Assembly (NCBI RefSeq): GCF_001836165.1
Contig: NZ_KV827691.1
Span: 1-57,907, forward strand
Direction of reading: 5' to 3'
Length of the DNA stretch: 57,907 nucleotides
From: Corynebacterium sp. HMSC036D02
GTDB taxonomy: Bacteria; Actinomycetota; Actinomycetes; Mycobacteriales; Mycobacteriaceae
Shown one piece after another: positions 49,145 to 57,907 of this stretch. Position 1 is the first letter of the stretch; every line of letters begins with the position of its first letter. Below the pieces are notes generated by a model. That model did no database searches, had not been told where the DNA came from, and was given only the letters and a program-made list of their open reading frames with translations. The translations under genes were made by a program, and so were the position numbers.

Positions 49145-50503
49145 TTACTTCTCCTCGGAAGCTTCAGCAGCGTCCGCTTCTTCGATTTCACCGAAGTACT
49201 GGTCAACGTCAACCTTGTTGCCCTCTTCATCGGTGACCTCGGCACGGCAGATGGCCATTGCCAGGGCCTTGCCACGGCGAACGTCAGAGAACAGGTTACC
49301 CAGCTGGTTGCTGGACTGCAGCTGCTGGATGAACTGGTTCGGGTCCATGCCGTAAGACTGCGCGGTGAACAGGATGTGGTCGGTCAGCTCCTGCTGGGAC
49401 ACCTCCGGCTCCTCGATCTCAGCCAGGGCGTCGAGGAAGAGCTGGGTGCGGACGGATTCCTCAGCGGACTTGCGAGCATCAGCGTCGAACTCCTCGCGGG
49501 TCGTGCCCTGTGCCTCAAGCAGCTGGGCCAGAGCCTTCTCGTCGTGAGCCAGCTGGCCCATGACCTGGTGCAGCTGAGCGTGAACCTGCTCATCAACGAT
49601 GGAGGACGGCAGCTCGAAGGAAACCTCTGCCAGAGCGGCCTTCAGGACCTCATCGCGGATGGCAGCAGCCTGCTCGGACTTCTTGGACTCTTCGACGCGG
49701 GACTTGGTGTCCTCTCGCAGCTCGTCGATGGTGTCGAACTCGGAGGCCATCTGCGCGAACTCGTCGTCGAGATCCGGCAGCTTGCGCTCCTTGGTCTGCT
49801 GGACGTGGACCTTCACGGTGGCCTCTTCGCCCTCGTGCTCACCGGACTGGATGGTGGTGGTGAACTCGTTGTCCTCATCGGTCTTCATGCCACGCAGTGC
49901 GGTATCGAGACCCTTAATCAGGTTGTCGTCACCGATGCGGTAGGTCATACCCTCGTGGGAAGCCTCATCTAGCTTGGTGCCATCAACTTCGGTGGTGATG
50001 TCGACGATAGCGAAATCACCGGTCTTCATCTTGCGCTTGGTGTCCTTGAGCTCACCGAAGCGGGAAGCCAGGTCCTCGAGCGCCTTGTCGACGTCCTCTT
50101 CGGAAGTCTCCAGCGCCGGCACCTTGACGGAAATCTTGGAGAAGTCCGGCACCTCAAACTCGGGACGAACGTCTACCTCAGCGGTGAACTCGACGAAGTC
50201 GTTGTCCTCCAGCTTGGCAATGTCAATCTCCGGCTGACCAATAACCTTGAGATCGTTTTCTTCAACGGCCTGCTCGTAGCGGGACGGCAGCATGTCGTTG
50301 ACGACCTGCTCGAGGATGGGGCCACGACCAAAGCGGGCGTCGATAAGCTGGCGCGGAGCCTTGCCCTTACGGAAACCCGGGATGGAAACCTGCTGCGCGA
50401 TCGCCGCGTAGGCCTGATCGATTTCCTTGTCCAGCTCAGCAAACGGAACGTTGACGGTGAGCTTGACGCGGGTATCGCTCAGCTTGTCTACGGTGGTCTT
50501 CAC
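49145..50503 (-). CDS. tig: Trigger factor, ribosome-bound chaperone
   Basis: A 452-residue trigger factor. The ribosome-binding motif is GFRKGKAP (near residue 43), the peptidyl-prolyl isomerase domain contains [14 protein letters not shown], and a helical C-terminal arm region follows, ending acidic. GTG 50503 ([15 protein letters not shown]) has AGGAGA 8 nt upstream. A longer upstream frame crosses the tRNA-Pro gene and is rejected. Confidence 0.96.
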   Translation of the reverse strand: MKTTVDKLSDTRVKLTVNVPFAELDKEIDQAYAAIAQQVSIPGFRKGKAPRQLIDARFGRGPILEQVVNDMLPSRYEQAVEENDLKVIGQPEIDIAKLEDNDFVEFTAEVDVRPEFEVPDFSKISVKVPALETSEEDVDKALEDLASRFGELKDTKRKMKTGDFAIVDITTEVDGTKLDEASHEGMTYRIGDDNLIKGLDTALRGMKTDEDNEFTTTIQSGEHEGEEATVKVHVQQTKERKLPDLDDEFAQMASEFDTIDELREDTKSRVEESKKSEQAAAIRDEVLKAALAEVSFELPSSIVDEQVHAQLHQVMGQLAHDEKALAQLLEAQGTTREEFDADARKSAEESVRTQLFLDALAEIEEPEVSQQELTDHILFTAQSYGMDPNQFIQQLQSSNQLGNLFSDVRRGKALAMAICRAEVTDEEGNKVDVDQYFGEIEEADAAEASEEK

Positions 50504-50543
50504 GAGAAACTCTCCTGATTGTGATCGTTCAAAGATGAAATTA

Positions 50544-50571
50544 GGGGGCCTGGATGAGTGTCCAGGCCCCC
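50544..50571 (-). terminator. Terminator hairpin downstream of tRNA-Pro
   Basis: Eleven-bp arms GGGGGCCTGGA (50544-50554) and TCCAGGCCCCC (50561-50571), six-base loop. It lies 5 bp past the tRNA 3' end on the minus strand and ahead of tig. The T run after it is short. Confidence 0.75.
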
Positions 50572-50576
50572 ATACG

Positions 50577-50650
50577 TCGGGGCGACAGGATTTGAACCTG
50601 CGACCCCCTGCTCCCAAAGCAGGTGCGCTACCAAGCTGCGCCACGCCCCG
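50577..50650 (-). tRNA. tRNA-Pro (anticodon TGG)
   Basis: On the minus strand the 7-bp acceptor stem CGGGGCG/CGCCCCG closes a normal cloverleaf. The anticodon stem CCTGC/GCAGG carries loop TTTGGGA, giving anticodon TGG. The T arm contains GGTTCAAATCC. CCA is not encoded. Length 74 nt. Confidence 0.95.
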
Positions 50651-50787
50651 TATGGAAAGCCTCTGCGCCCGGAAGTTCCGCACGCAGCTGCGCTTCATAC
50701 TGGGGCTAGTGTACCGATAGCTGCTTGACTATCCCAACACCGGCCCCAATTAAACTTTGTTTCCCCACGTCAGGGGCAGCTTTAGCG

Positions 50788-51591
50788 CTAGAAGTCGAAG
50801 TCGAAATCAAACATTCCGCCATCGCCCCCGTCGCCACCAAACAGGCCGTCGAAAAAGCCGCCCTCCTCGCCTCCCCCGGCGTCACCGGCACCATCCATGG
50901 CGCCGCCGTCCATACCCTCGGCGCCGCCCATGTCTCCGCCCCAGTCGCCGCTTTCAGCGGCTGCGGCGGAGTAGCCCACTCCCGCCATACCGGCGAACAT
51001 GGCGTTAAACATCATGGAGTAGCCCACCATCCACACGCCGGTGGTCAATGCATCAGCCCACCACGGGCGCGAGTACCAGCCGGCCGGGACCGGGCGTCCT
51101 GCGACAACACCACCCGGGTAGTAGTTGGGGGTTTCTGCAGATGCGCTTGGCGACGCCGTCAGCGTCTCCCCGTTGGCCTCCACCGTGCGGGTCTCCGTCA
51201 CCTTGCCGGCCTGGCGCTGGCCCTCCAGCGGTGGCAGCTCCGGGCCCGGATCCATGCCCATAATCTCACGCGCGGCCGCCACATAATAGAGCCCCTCCAG
51301 TGCGGACTCGCGCGCTAGGTGCGCTTGCTTGACGGTTGTGGCGCGGGAAATTGCCGAATTGGCCGCGGTAAAACGCTCAGAGGCATCCGCCATAGCCTGC
51401 TGGGAGGCGGTATCCGTACCGCTCAAGTTCATCACCTGGCCACCCAAACGCTCAGTCCAGCGGCGCGCATCCGCCATCGCATCCTCAAAACGCTGGGATT
51501 CTCGCAGCTCTTGCTGTTTCTTCCCGTTGCGCGAAGAAAGGAACCAGGCGCCGCCGCCGACGATGAGGATAAGGAGCAATAACGAGCTCAC
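50788..51591 (-). CDS. Membrane-anchored protein with Gly/Asp-rich C-terminus, unknown function
   Basis: A 267-residue protein starting GTG (MSSLLLLILIVGGGAWFLSS), an N-terminal membrane anchor. A helical region follows (residues about 30-110), then a Pro-rich linker, a hydrophobic WMVGYSMMFNAMFAGMAGVG segment, and an extreme low-complexity tail of Gly, Asp and Phe ending FDFDFDF. Family recognition is weak; it resembles corynebacterial membrane proteins of unknown role. No metal motif is certain. Confidence 0.7.
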   Translation of the reverse strand: MSSLLLLILIVGGGAWFLSSRNGKKQQELRESQRFEDAMADARRWTERLGGQVMNLSGTDTASQQAMADASERFTAANSAISRATTVKQAHLARESALEGLYYVAAAREIMGMDPGPELPPLEGQRQAGKVTETRTVEANGETLTASPSASAETPNYYPGGVVAGRPVPAGWYSRPWWADALTTGVWMVGYSMMFNAMFAGMAGVGYSAAAAESGDWGGDMGGAEGMDGGAMDGAGDAGGGEEGGFFDGLFGGDGGDGGMFDFDFDF

Positions 51592-51735
51592 GAAAGCACC
51601 ACTTTCACTAAAGAGTCGAATTGTGTGTTGTTGGGATTATGTACCTATCCAAAATAACGTCCTTTACCCCTTTCTAGTTCCCATTTTCTTTTCAGCGCCC
51701 GTATGCGCTAAAGTAGTGCGCACGCCGAAACAATG

Positions 51736-51761
51736 GCTTTCAAAGTCGAGGCTTTGAAAGC
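51736..51761. terminator. 10-bp hairpin just upstream of tRNA-Gly
   Basis: GCTTTCAAAG (51736-51745) and CTTTGAAAGC (51752-51761) are exact complements with a six-base loop, ending 17 bp before the tRNA-Gly 5' end. There is no T run. It could be a processing or attenuation structure. The rest of 51592-51778 shows nothing clear. Confidence 0.4.
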
Positions 51762-51778
51762 TGGAGATCGTCGGTTGT

Positions 51779-51853
51779 GGGAATGTCGTATAGTGGCTAA
51801 TACCTCAGCCTTCCAAGCTGAAGACGCGGGTTCGATTCCCGTCATTCCCTCCA
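51779..51853 (+). tRNA. tRNA-Gly (anticodon TCC)
   Basis: Acceptor stem GGGAATG/CATTCCC, anticodon stem TCAGC/GCTGA with loop CTTCCAA giving anticodon TCC, and T arm GGTTCGATTCC. The 3' CCA (51851-51853) is encoded, unlike in the nearby tRNA-Pro. Confidence 0.95.
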
Positions 51854-52011
51854 CAAAAGCTGCACTGAGCACCTATTTTAGCTAGCCGGTGCGGCTTTAG
51901 TCGTTTTTGATTCTGTGGCGCTACTCCACACTCGGAGCACTCCGGTGATTCGCGTAGCCCATAACTTTCCTTTTCTGCGCGGGTGACCAAGCTCTGCGTA
52001 GAGTGGGCCGC

Positions 52012-52839
52012 ATGACAGTACCGAATATTGAACTCAACGACGGCAACACCATCCCCCAGCTCGGCTACGGCGTCTTTAAGGTTGACCCCAATAAAACCGA
52101 GGAGCTGGTCCTCGAAGCCCTCAAGGTGGGCTACCGCCACATCGATACCGCCGCCATCTACGGCAACGAGGAAGGCGTGGGCCGCGCGATAGCTAAGTCT
52201 GGCATCCCACGCGAGGAACTGTTCATCACCACGAAGCTGTGGAATGACCGCCAGACTGATGCCGCCGCTGCTCTCGACGAGTCTTTGGAAAAGCTAGGAC
52301 TGGACTATGTGGACCTCTACCTCATCCACTGGCCCTGCCCGGACAATGGCACGTACGTCGACGCATGGAAGCAGCTCATTGAGCTAAAGAAGGCCGGCAA
52401 GGCCAAGTCCATCGGCGTCTCCAACTTCGAATTAGAGCACCTGGACCAGCTGGAAACCCAGACTGATGAAACCCCCGTGGTCAACCAGGTAGAGCTGCAC
52501 CCTTACCTGCAGCGCTGGCGCGAGCTCGATGCCTTCCGCGCCCACCAGGTGCACATCGAGGCCTGGGGTCCACTAGGTCAGGGTAAGACGGATCTCTTCG
52601 AGCAGCCGGAAATCACCGAGCCCGCCGAGAAATATGGCGTTTCCCCCGCTCAGGTGATCATCCGCTGGCACCTACAAAATGGCGTCATCGTGTTCCCGAA
52701 GTCCGAAAACCCGGAGCGCATCGCGCAGAACTTCGATGTCTTCGGTTTCGAGCTGGATGATTCCGAGATGGCTGCGATTACTGATCTTGACCTTGGGGAA
52801 GAGGGCCGTGGCGGCACTCACCCCAAGGAAATGAACTAA
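52012..52839 (+). CDS. Aldo/keto reductase
   Basis: A 275-residue NADPH-dependent oxidoreductase. The catalytic tetrad can be placed: Asp (HIDTAAIYGNE), Tyr in AIYGNE, Lys in TTKLWN, and His in LIHWPCP. The cofactor motif IVFPKSENPERI is near the end. TAGAGT (51999-52004) lies 7 nt before ATG 52012, so it may be leaderless. It resembles 2,5-diketo-gluconate reductase-type enzymes; substrate unknown. Its stop overlaps convergent rpiB by 4 bp. Confidence 0.92.
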   Translation: MTVPNIELNDGNTIPQLGYGVFKVDPNKTEELVLEALKVGYRHIDTAAIYGNEEGVGRAIAKSGIPREELFITTKLWNDRQTDAAAALDESLEKLGLDYVDLYLIHWPCPDNGTYVDAWKQLIELKKAGKAKSIGVSNFELEHLDQLETQTDETPVVNQVELHPYLQRWRELDAFRAHQVHIEAWGPLGQGKTDLFEQPEITEPAEKYGVSPAQVIIRWHLQNGVIVFPKSENPERIAQNFDVFGFELDDSEMAAITDLDLGEEGRGGTHPKEMN

Positions 52840-53309
52840 GCCTCCGGAAGCTCCGGCGGAATGTTGGTGCGCTCGTACTCGGCAAGAATGTCGATGCGAC
52901 GCTGGTGGCGCTCAGCACGGGACCATTCCTGATCAAGGAAGGCATCCACGATGGCGAGTGCCTCCTCCTCGGAGTGCATGCGGCCACCGATGCCGATGAG
53001 CTGGGCATTGTTGTGCTCACGAGCCAAGCGGGCGGTCTCGGGGGACCACGCCAGGGCGCAGCGCGCGCCCTTCACCTTATTCGCGGCAATCTGCTCACCG
53101 TTGCCGGAACCGCCCAACACGATGCCGAGTGAGCCCGGATCGTTGACGGTCCGCAGCGCGGCCTCGATGCAAAATGCCGGGTAATCATCCTCGGCGTCGT
53201 ACTCGTGGGCACCGCAGTCAATGACGTCGTGGCCCTGCTTTTTCAGGTGTTCGGCAATGACGTTCTTCGTCTCGAACCCTGCGTGGTCTGCTCCTAAATA
53301 AACGCGCAT
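52836..53309 (-). CDS. rpiB: Ribose-5-phosphate isomerase B
   Basis: A 157-residue RpiB starting MRVYLGADHAGFETKN, with the active-site strand GIVLGGSGNGEQIAANKV and the histidine-bearing AREHNNAQLIGIGGRM. It interconverts ribose- and ribulose-5-phosphate. The order rpiB, DsbA-like oxidoreductase, pepN matches mycobacteria. Confidence 0.95.
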   Translation of the reverse strand: MRVYLGADHAGFETKNVIAEHLKKQGHDVIDCGAHEYDAEDDYPAFCIEAALRTVNDPGSLGIVLGGSGNGEQIAANKVKGARCALAWSPETARLAREHNNAQLIGIGGRMHSEEEALAIVDAFLDQEWSRAERHQRRIDILAEYERTNIPPELPEA

Positions 53310-53346
53310 GGCCCACATCCTACCGGCCTGTGGGCCATCCCACGCA

Positions 53347-53961
53347 CTAAACCTGCGGGGATTCGGTGCGGGAGCGCTTGAGCTCGAAGAAGTAGGGGAA
53401 CTGGGCGAGGCGCACGGAGGCGTCGAAAAGCTCGCCGGCTTCTTCACCGGTGGGAACGCGCGTGATGACCGGGCCGAAGAAGGCAGTATCACCGAACTTC
53501 ACCACCGGGGTGCCGACCTCATCACCGACCTCGGAGATGCCGCGGTTGTGGAACTCGGTGAGCTTTTCATCCATCTCTTCGGTGTTGGCCACGGAGGCGA
53601 AGTCGGCGGGGAGGGAGACGTCGTCAAGCGCCTGCTTGATGATGTCGTCGTAGGCGCCGTAACCCTTCTTGCCGCCCTGGCCCTCCGTGTGGATGCGGGT
53701 GCCCATCGCGGTGTAGAAGGCATCGACCTTCTCCGGGGCCTCCACGGCAATCTTGGCCGCCACGCGGGCAGGACCCCAGTTGGCTTCCATCATCTTCATG
53801 TACTCCGGATCCAGGTCGCGGCCCTTGTTGAGCACGGACAGGGACATCGGCTGGAAGGTAACCTCGATATCGCGGACCTTCTCCACCTCCTTAATCCAGC
53901 GCGAGGTTAGCCATGCGAAGGGGCATGAGCAGTCGAACCAGAACGTAACTTGTTGAGCCAT
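53347..53961 (-). CDS. DsbA/FrnE-like thioredoxin-fold protein, mycothiol nitroreductase relative
   Basis: A 204-residue protein starting MAQQVTFWFDCSCPFAW. It aligns in position and context with the mycothiol-dependent reductase next to pepN in mycobacteria. The active-site motif there is CxxC; here it is Cys13-Pro-Phe-Ala16, so the second cysteine is missing, with an extra Cys11 just before. Thioredoxin-fold cis-Pro region is VGTPVVKFGDTAFFGPVI. Probable cytoplasmic redox enzyme; the monothiol form suggests glutathione-transferase-like or mycothiol-adduct chemistry. Confidence 0.82.
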   Translation of the reverse strand: MAQQVTFWFDCSCPFAWLTSRWIKEVEKVRDIEVTFQPMSLSVLNKGRDLDPEYMKMMEANWGPARVAAKIAVEAPEKVDAFYTAMGTRIHTEGQGGKKGYGAYDDIIKQALDDVSLPADFASVANTEEMDEKLTEFHNRGISEVGDEVGTPVVKFGDTAFFGPVITRVPTGEEAGELFDASVRLAQFPYFFELKRSRTESPQV

Positions 53962-54062
53962 AGTAAATCTCCTTTGTTTGTGTGGTCTTTGGCACCCCAC
54001 CCTAGGCGGGTGACTACGCTGGTGCAGAGACTTTAGGTACAGAGAAAGAGGAGATGCACCTT

Positions 54063-56603
54063 ATGACCTCGATTAACCTCACCCGCGAGGAAGCCCAGCA
54101 GCGCTCCGACATGGTGGAGGTAAGCCACTACGACGTCGCCTTGGACCTCACCGGAGAGGAGTATTTCACCTCCACCACGGTGGTGAAGTTCCGAGTTAAG
54201 AAGGCCGGTTCTACGTTTATTGACTTGCGCGGTGACGAGCTTCTCGAGGTCCGCCTCAACGGCGCTCCCCTGCCCACCAGTGCTTATGACCCGACGTACG
54301 GGATCCCGCTATCGGGTTTGCAGGTGGCAGAGTATGAGCTGAAGGTCGTGGCGAAAATCCGCTATTCACGCACGGGCGAGGGCCTGCACCGCTTCGTCGA
54401 TCCGGTCGACGGCGAGGCTTACCTCTACACCCAGTTCGAGACTGCCGACGCCAAGCGTGTCTTCGCCTGCTTTGACCAGCCGGATTTGAAGGCGACGTAC
54501 TCGCTGACCTTCGAGGTCCCAGAGCACTGGACGGTGATTACGAACTCCCCCATCACGCGTTCAGGCAATACCGTGCGCGCGGCGGTGGATTACCCGCTGT
54601 CGACCTACCTGATTGCCCTGTGTGCGGGCCCGTATGTGGGCGTGACGGATACGTGGACCGGCACCTTGGCGGAGCACCCGGAGGGCTCACCGGCTAAGTC
54701 CGTGGAGGTGCCGCTGGGCATTTACTGCCGCCCCTCGCTACTGGAATCGCTCGACGCCGAGCGCTTGTTCACGGAGACCAAGCAGGGCTTTGATTTCTAC
54801 CACCGCAACTTCGGCTTTGCCTACCCCTTTGGCAAGTATGACCAGATTTTCGTGCCGGAATTCAACGCCGGCGCGATGGAGAACGCCGGCTGCGTGACCA
54901 TTCGCGATGAATACGTCTTTACGTCGCAAGCCTCGCACTACAAGTATGAGCGCCGTGCAGACACCATCCTGCACGAGCTGGCGCACATGTGGTTCGGCGA
55001 CTTGGTGACCATGCAATGGTGGGATGACCTGTGGCTCAACGAGTCCTTTGCTACCTGGTCGGCGGCGATTTCCCAGGCGGAGGAAACCCAGTACGACACC
55101 GCGTGGGTGACCTTTGCCAACGTGGAGAAAGCCTGGGCCTACCAGCAGGATCAGCTGCCCACCACGCACCCGATTTCCACGGATGCCTCCGATATTGAGA
55201 CCGTGGAGCAGAACTTCGACGGCATCACCTACGCCAAGGGGGCCTCGGTGCTCAAGCAGCTGCAGGCCTACGTGGGCCGTGAGAACTTCTTCGCCGGGGT
55301 GCGCCGCCACTTCCAGGAGCACCAGTGGTCGAACGCCACGTTCGGGGATCTGCTGCGCCACTTGGAGGAGGCCTCGGGCCGCGACCTGTCCTTCTGGGCG
55401 CAGCAGTGGTTGAAGACTTCAGGAGTCAACACGCTGGGCATGGCATTGGCGACGGACGAGTCCGGCACCATTACTCAGGCCTATCTCACCCAGCGCGGCG
55501 ATACTCTGCGCACGCACCGCGTCGCTGTCGGCGTCTACGCCCTGCAGGGTGAGAAGGTGGTGCGCACCGAGCGCATCGAGATGGATATCGATGGCGCTTC
55601 CACCGAGATTCCGGAACTCATCGGCCGCAAGCAGGCGGACATCGACTTCGTGCTGCCTAACGACGATGACCTGACATACTGCCTCATCGAGCTGGATGCG
55701 GGTTCCCTGCAGTTCCTGTTGGAGAATATCGACAAGTTCGAAGATCCCATGGCCCGCACTCTGTGTTGGTCCACCGCGTGGGAAATGACCCGTGCGGGCT
55801 CGATGCGCGCCCGCGATTTCGTGGCGCTCGTGGCCCGCGGTGCGGCGGCGGAGACCGAGCTCGCCGTGCTGGAGCGCATCCTCTCCCAGGCCGCTATGGC
55901 CCAGTCCACCTACGCCGACCCGGAGTGGGCAAAGGAGGACACACAGCTTGCCGACGCCCTCCTTGACGGCGCCCGCTCCGAAAACGCCGAGCGCTCCATC
56001 GTCTTCACCCAGGCGCTGGCCGGCATCAAGCTTCACGACGCCTCCCGCGCCTTCTTCCAGGAGCTCCTTAAGACCTCCTCGGATGCGGGCCTGCGCTGGA
56101 AGGCGCTCACCGCGCTCATCGCCGATGGCTCGCTTGCCGACGTCACCGGCCCCGAGGCCGCCGGCGCCGCCATGACGGCGGTGGCTGAGGAACTCAAGCG
56201 CGATAACACCGCGACGGGCTACCAGGCCTCACTTAAAGCGTTGGCCGCGGTTAATACCGAGGACAACAAGCGCGCGGTGTGGGACGAGATTGTCGCCGGT
56301 GAACTGGGCAACCGCGACTTGGAGTCGAAGCTAGCGGGCCTGACTTTCGTGGGTTCCGATGAACTCCTGCCGAGTGCTGAGTTCTTCGACGTGGCGGAAA
56401 AGATTTGGTCCGCGCAGTCCAACGAGATTGCCTTGACCACGGTGACCGGGTTGTTCCCGCGCTGGGATGTCAGCCAGGAGACCCTCGACCGCGCCGACGA
56501 GTTCCTCTCCCGCGACCTGGCCGGTGGCCTGCGCCGCGCCGTGACCGAGCAACGTGACCGCCTCGCCCGCGCCCTGCGCAACCGCGCCGTCGACCGCGGT
56601 TAA
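54063..56603 (+). CDS. pepN: Aminopeptidase N (M1 family)
   Basis: An 846-residue zinc peptidase. The exopeptidase motif is GAMEN and the zinc site is HELAHMWFGD with a downstream Glu in NESFAT. The C-terminal half is the helical ERAP1-like domain. It cleaves N-terminal residues from peptides in the cytoplasm. ATG 54063 is preferred to ATG 54054 because GAGGAG lies 9 nt before it. It is divergent from the DsbA-like gene, as in mycobacteria. Confidence 0.96.
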   Translation: MTSINLTREEAQQRSDMVEVSHYDVALDLTGEEYFTSTTVVKFRVKKAGSTFIDLRGDELLEVRLNGAPLPTSAYDPTYGIPLSGLQVAEYELKVVAKIRYSRTGEGLHRFVDPVDGEAYLYTQFETADAKRVFACFDQPDLKATYSLTFEVPEHWTVITNSPITRSGNTVRAAVDYPLSTYLIALCAGPYVGVTDTWTGTLAEHPEGSPAKSVEVPLGIYCRPSLLESLDAERLFTETKQGFDFYHRNFGFAYPFGKYDQIFVPEFNAGAMENAGCVTIRDEYVFTSQASHYKYERRADTILHELAHMWFGDLVTMQWWDDLWLNESFATWSAAISQAEETQYDTAWVTFANVEKAWAYQQDQLPTTHPISTDASDIETVEQNFDGITYAKGASVLKQLQAYVGRENFFAGVRRHFQEHQWSNATFGDLLRHLEEASGRDLSFWAQQWLKTSGVNTLGMALATDESGTITQAYLTQRGDTLRTHRVAVGVYALQGEKVVRTERIEMDIDGASTEIPELIGRKQADIDFVLPNDDDLTYCLIELDAGSLQFLLENIDKFEDPMARTLCWSTAWEMTRAGSMRARDFVALVARGAAAETELAVLERILSQAAMAQSTYADPEWAKEDTQLADALLDGARSENAERSIVFTQALAGIKLHDASRAFFQELLKTSSDAGLRWKALTALIADGSLADVTGPEAAGAAMTAVAEELKRDNTATGYQASLKALAAVNTEDNKRAVWDEIVAGELGNRDLESKLAGLTFVGSDELLPSAEFFDVAEKIWSAQSNEIALTTVTGLFPRWDVSQETLDRADEFLSRDLAGGLRRAVTEQRDRLARALRNRAVDRG

Positions 56604-56613
56604 CACCGCGTCT

Positions 56614-56636
56614 AGCCCCTCCCCTGAGGGGCTTTT
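56614..56636 (+). terminator. Rho-independent terminator after pepN
   Basis: AGCCCCT (56614-56620) and AGGGGCT (56627-56633) pair around a six-base loop and are followed by TTTT. The remaining 200 bp up to 56840 show nothing else clear. Confidence 0.8.
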
Positions 56637-56839
56637 CTCGTTCCAACTCCACGCCCGCCACGCGCGGCCATGACCAAACCGCACTCCTCACCATGCCAGC
56701 GCCGCGCGCCGATGAGGCCTGCGTTCGCCCCGCACCGTTCCAGCGACTTATCCCCTGTTGCACGTTCACCACACCACCTGAGCTGGTTGTTTGTTCCTCC
56801 GGTTGCGGGGTGCAGAGACCTGTTTTAGTCTCTGTGCCC

Positions 56840-57907
56840 ATGGGGGATATCGAAACCTACCTCCGCCTTCGCAACTCGGGGATTGCGCTGGTGGAGCATA
56901 TACCTGGCTCACCCGATGAGCTCCGCGCGCTCGGCGCCGACCCAGCCGATGCTGCCGAGCTGTCACAGCTACACCAGGTGTACTTCGGCCCCACCCGCTA
57001 TACGGGCAAGCAAAAGAAGGCACGTGCAGCCGCCCTTGCCCAACGCCACAGCCTGGGCACCCTCACACTCATCGAAACCTACGTTTCAAAAGTAAAGAAA
57101 ACCCTCGACGCCTGGAACCTCAGAACAAGACTCGCCGCCACACCCGCACACCGCATCCGCCAGGTCGCCACCGCACGGCTTAAAGAACTCACACGTAAAA
57201 GAACCGCCAAACCAGGCGTACGCATCACCTACAGAGCCGAAGGGCCTAACACGCTCTCCATTACTGACGATGCCACCACGATTGCCAACATGCGCGCAGT
57301 CCTTGAATCCACCAACACCGACCTGCTTCAAGCCGCCAACGACGTCTTCTTCAACCAAGAAACAGCCGGCACCAAGCCTTCCGTGCGCACCCAAGTCATC
57401 GTCACGTTGAACGAACTCGACCAGATCATCAACGGCGACGGCGACGAGATCGAGCTCAACCTGACCAACGGTGGGCGCATGACAGGGGCGGAATTCCTCA
57501 CCCACAAGTTTGCCGAAATCGGCTACGCCACCATCGTGCACCCTGTCGAAGGCCCCATTAACACCTGGCGGCTCGAGCGCAGAGCAAACTTCAACCAACG
57601 CCTTACCCTGCACGCTGAGTTTCAGACGTGTTCTAGGCCTGGGTGTAATAAGCCAGCTGATTACTGCCAAATCCATCACCTCATCCCTTGGCAGGCTGGT
57701 GGCTACACCAACATCAAGAACCTGACGTTTTTGTGCGCCTACCACAACGGCATTAATGACGATGACCCTTTAAGGCCTACCGGGCGCGGCTACATGTACC
57801 GCTTGAACACCGGAGTCAGCTTCATCCCACCCTGGGGCACACCAATTACCGCAATGCCCGAATACCAAGAAGCCATCGCCAGACTCAACGCCGAGAAAGC
57901 AGCCACA
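56840..57907 (+). CDS. HNH endonuclease family protein (3' end outside window)
   Basis: An open frame from ATG 56840 runs off the right edge after 356 codons. The start MGDIETYLRLRNSG is followed by a helical, charged N-terminal region of DUF222/13E12 type. A C-terminal HNH module reads TCSRPGCNKPADYCQIHHL, then IKNLTFLCAYHNG: two CxxxxC/CxxH zinc pairs and the His-His active site. Relatives are numerous repeated genes in actinobacteria. Its tail resembles the fragment at the left edge. Whether it is an active nuclease or an inert repeat protein is unknown. Confidence 0.85.
   Translation, partial: MGDIETYLRLRNSGIALVEHIPGSPDELRALGADPADAAELSQLHQVYFGPTRYTGKQKKARAAALAQRHSLGTLTLIETYVSKVKKTLDAWNLRTRLAATPAHRIRQVATARLKELTRKRTAKPGVRITYRAEGPNTLSITDDATTIANMRAVLESTNTDLLQAANDVFFNQETAGTKPSVRTQVIVTLNELDQIINGDGDEIELNLTNGGRMTGAEFLTHKFAEIGYATIVHPVEGPINTWRLERRANFNQRLTLHAEFQTCSRPGCNKPADYCQIHHLIPWQAGGYTNIKNLTFLCAYHNGINDDDPLRPTGRGYMYRLNTGVSFIPPWGTPITAMPEYQEAIARLNAEKAAT

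Overview
The window is chromosomal DNA from a high-GC actinobacterium, almost certainly a Corynebacterium. Gene order follows the mycobacterial/corynebacterial core: lepA-rpsT-holA-comEC-comEA-degV-gpgP-rsfS-nadD, proA-proB-obg-rpmA-rplU-rne-ndk-folC-valS, mdh, clpX-clpP2-clpP1-tig, rpiB-DsbA-like-pepN. Two cutinase-family esterases, a mycothiol-type oxidoreductase relative, ATGA/GTGA overlaps and many apparently leaderless genes (TANNNT box 6-7 nt before the start codon) agree with this. The species cannot be fixed from sequence reading alone.

Layout. 1-1000: the tail of an HNH-family gene, a non-coding array of GGCGATCC-core repeats and a small membrane protein. 1039-14110: translation, competence and NAD/ribosome-silencing genes, interrupted by a type II restriction-modification pair that starts directly on the rpsT stop codon, and ending with two tandem secreted cutinase-like esterases. 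14111-14939: a non-coding repeat region with two diverged direct copies of the proA 3' end and its flank, rich in CTACTCGAAA palindromes, around a multi-stem palindromic element that has a relative at 38.36 kb. 14940-25609: the proline locus (proB, two tandem 2-hydroxyacid dehydrogenases, proA), obg, L27, L21 and RNase E. 25767-28095: a membrane protein and a divergent arsenic-resistance pair. 28215-37276: ndk, folC, valS, panBC and mdh. 37452-42071: a TetR regulator, clpX, and an MFS transporter/SDR operon. 42125-43369: clpP2-clpP1. 43508-48971: an accessory block described below. 49145-57907: tig, two tRNA genes, rpiB, pepN and the start of a second HNH-family gene related to the fragment at position 1.

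The most interesting system is the accessory block between clpP1 and tig, genes that are normally close neighbours in corynebacteria. It encodes a DtxR/MntR-type regulator with a manganese-type ligand set, two tandem 20-bp palindromes, nrdI-nrdE-nrdF, a small protein overlapping the nrdF end, and a flavin reductase. In NrdF the three carboxylate metal ligands are replaced by Gln120, Ser180 and Lys214, while Asp89, His123, His217 and the radical-site Tyr127 remain. This is the QSK signature of the metal-free, DOPA-radical class Ie ribonucleotide reductases. The layout suggests a metal-independent DNA-precursor module under metal-responsive control with its own flavin redox partner. The residue changes are read directly; the regulation and the partner role are inference.
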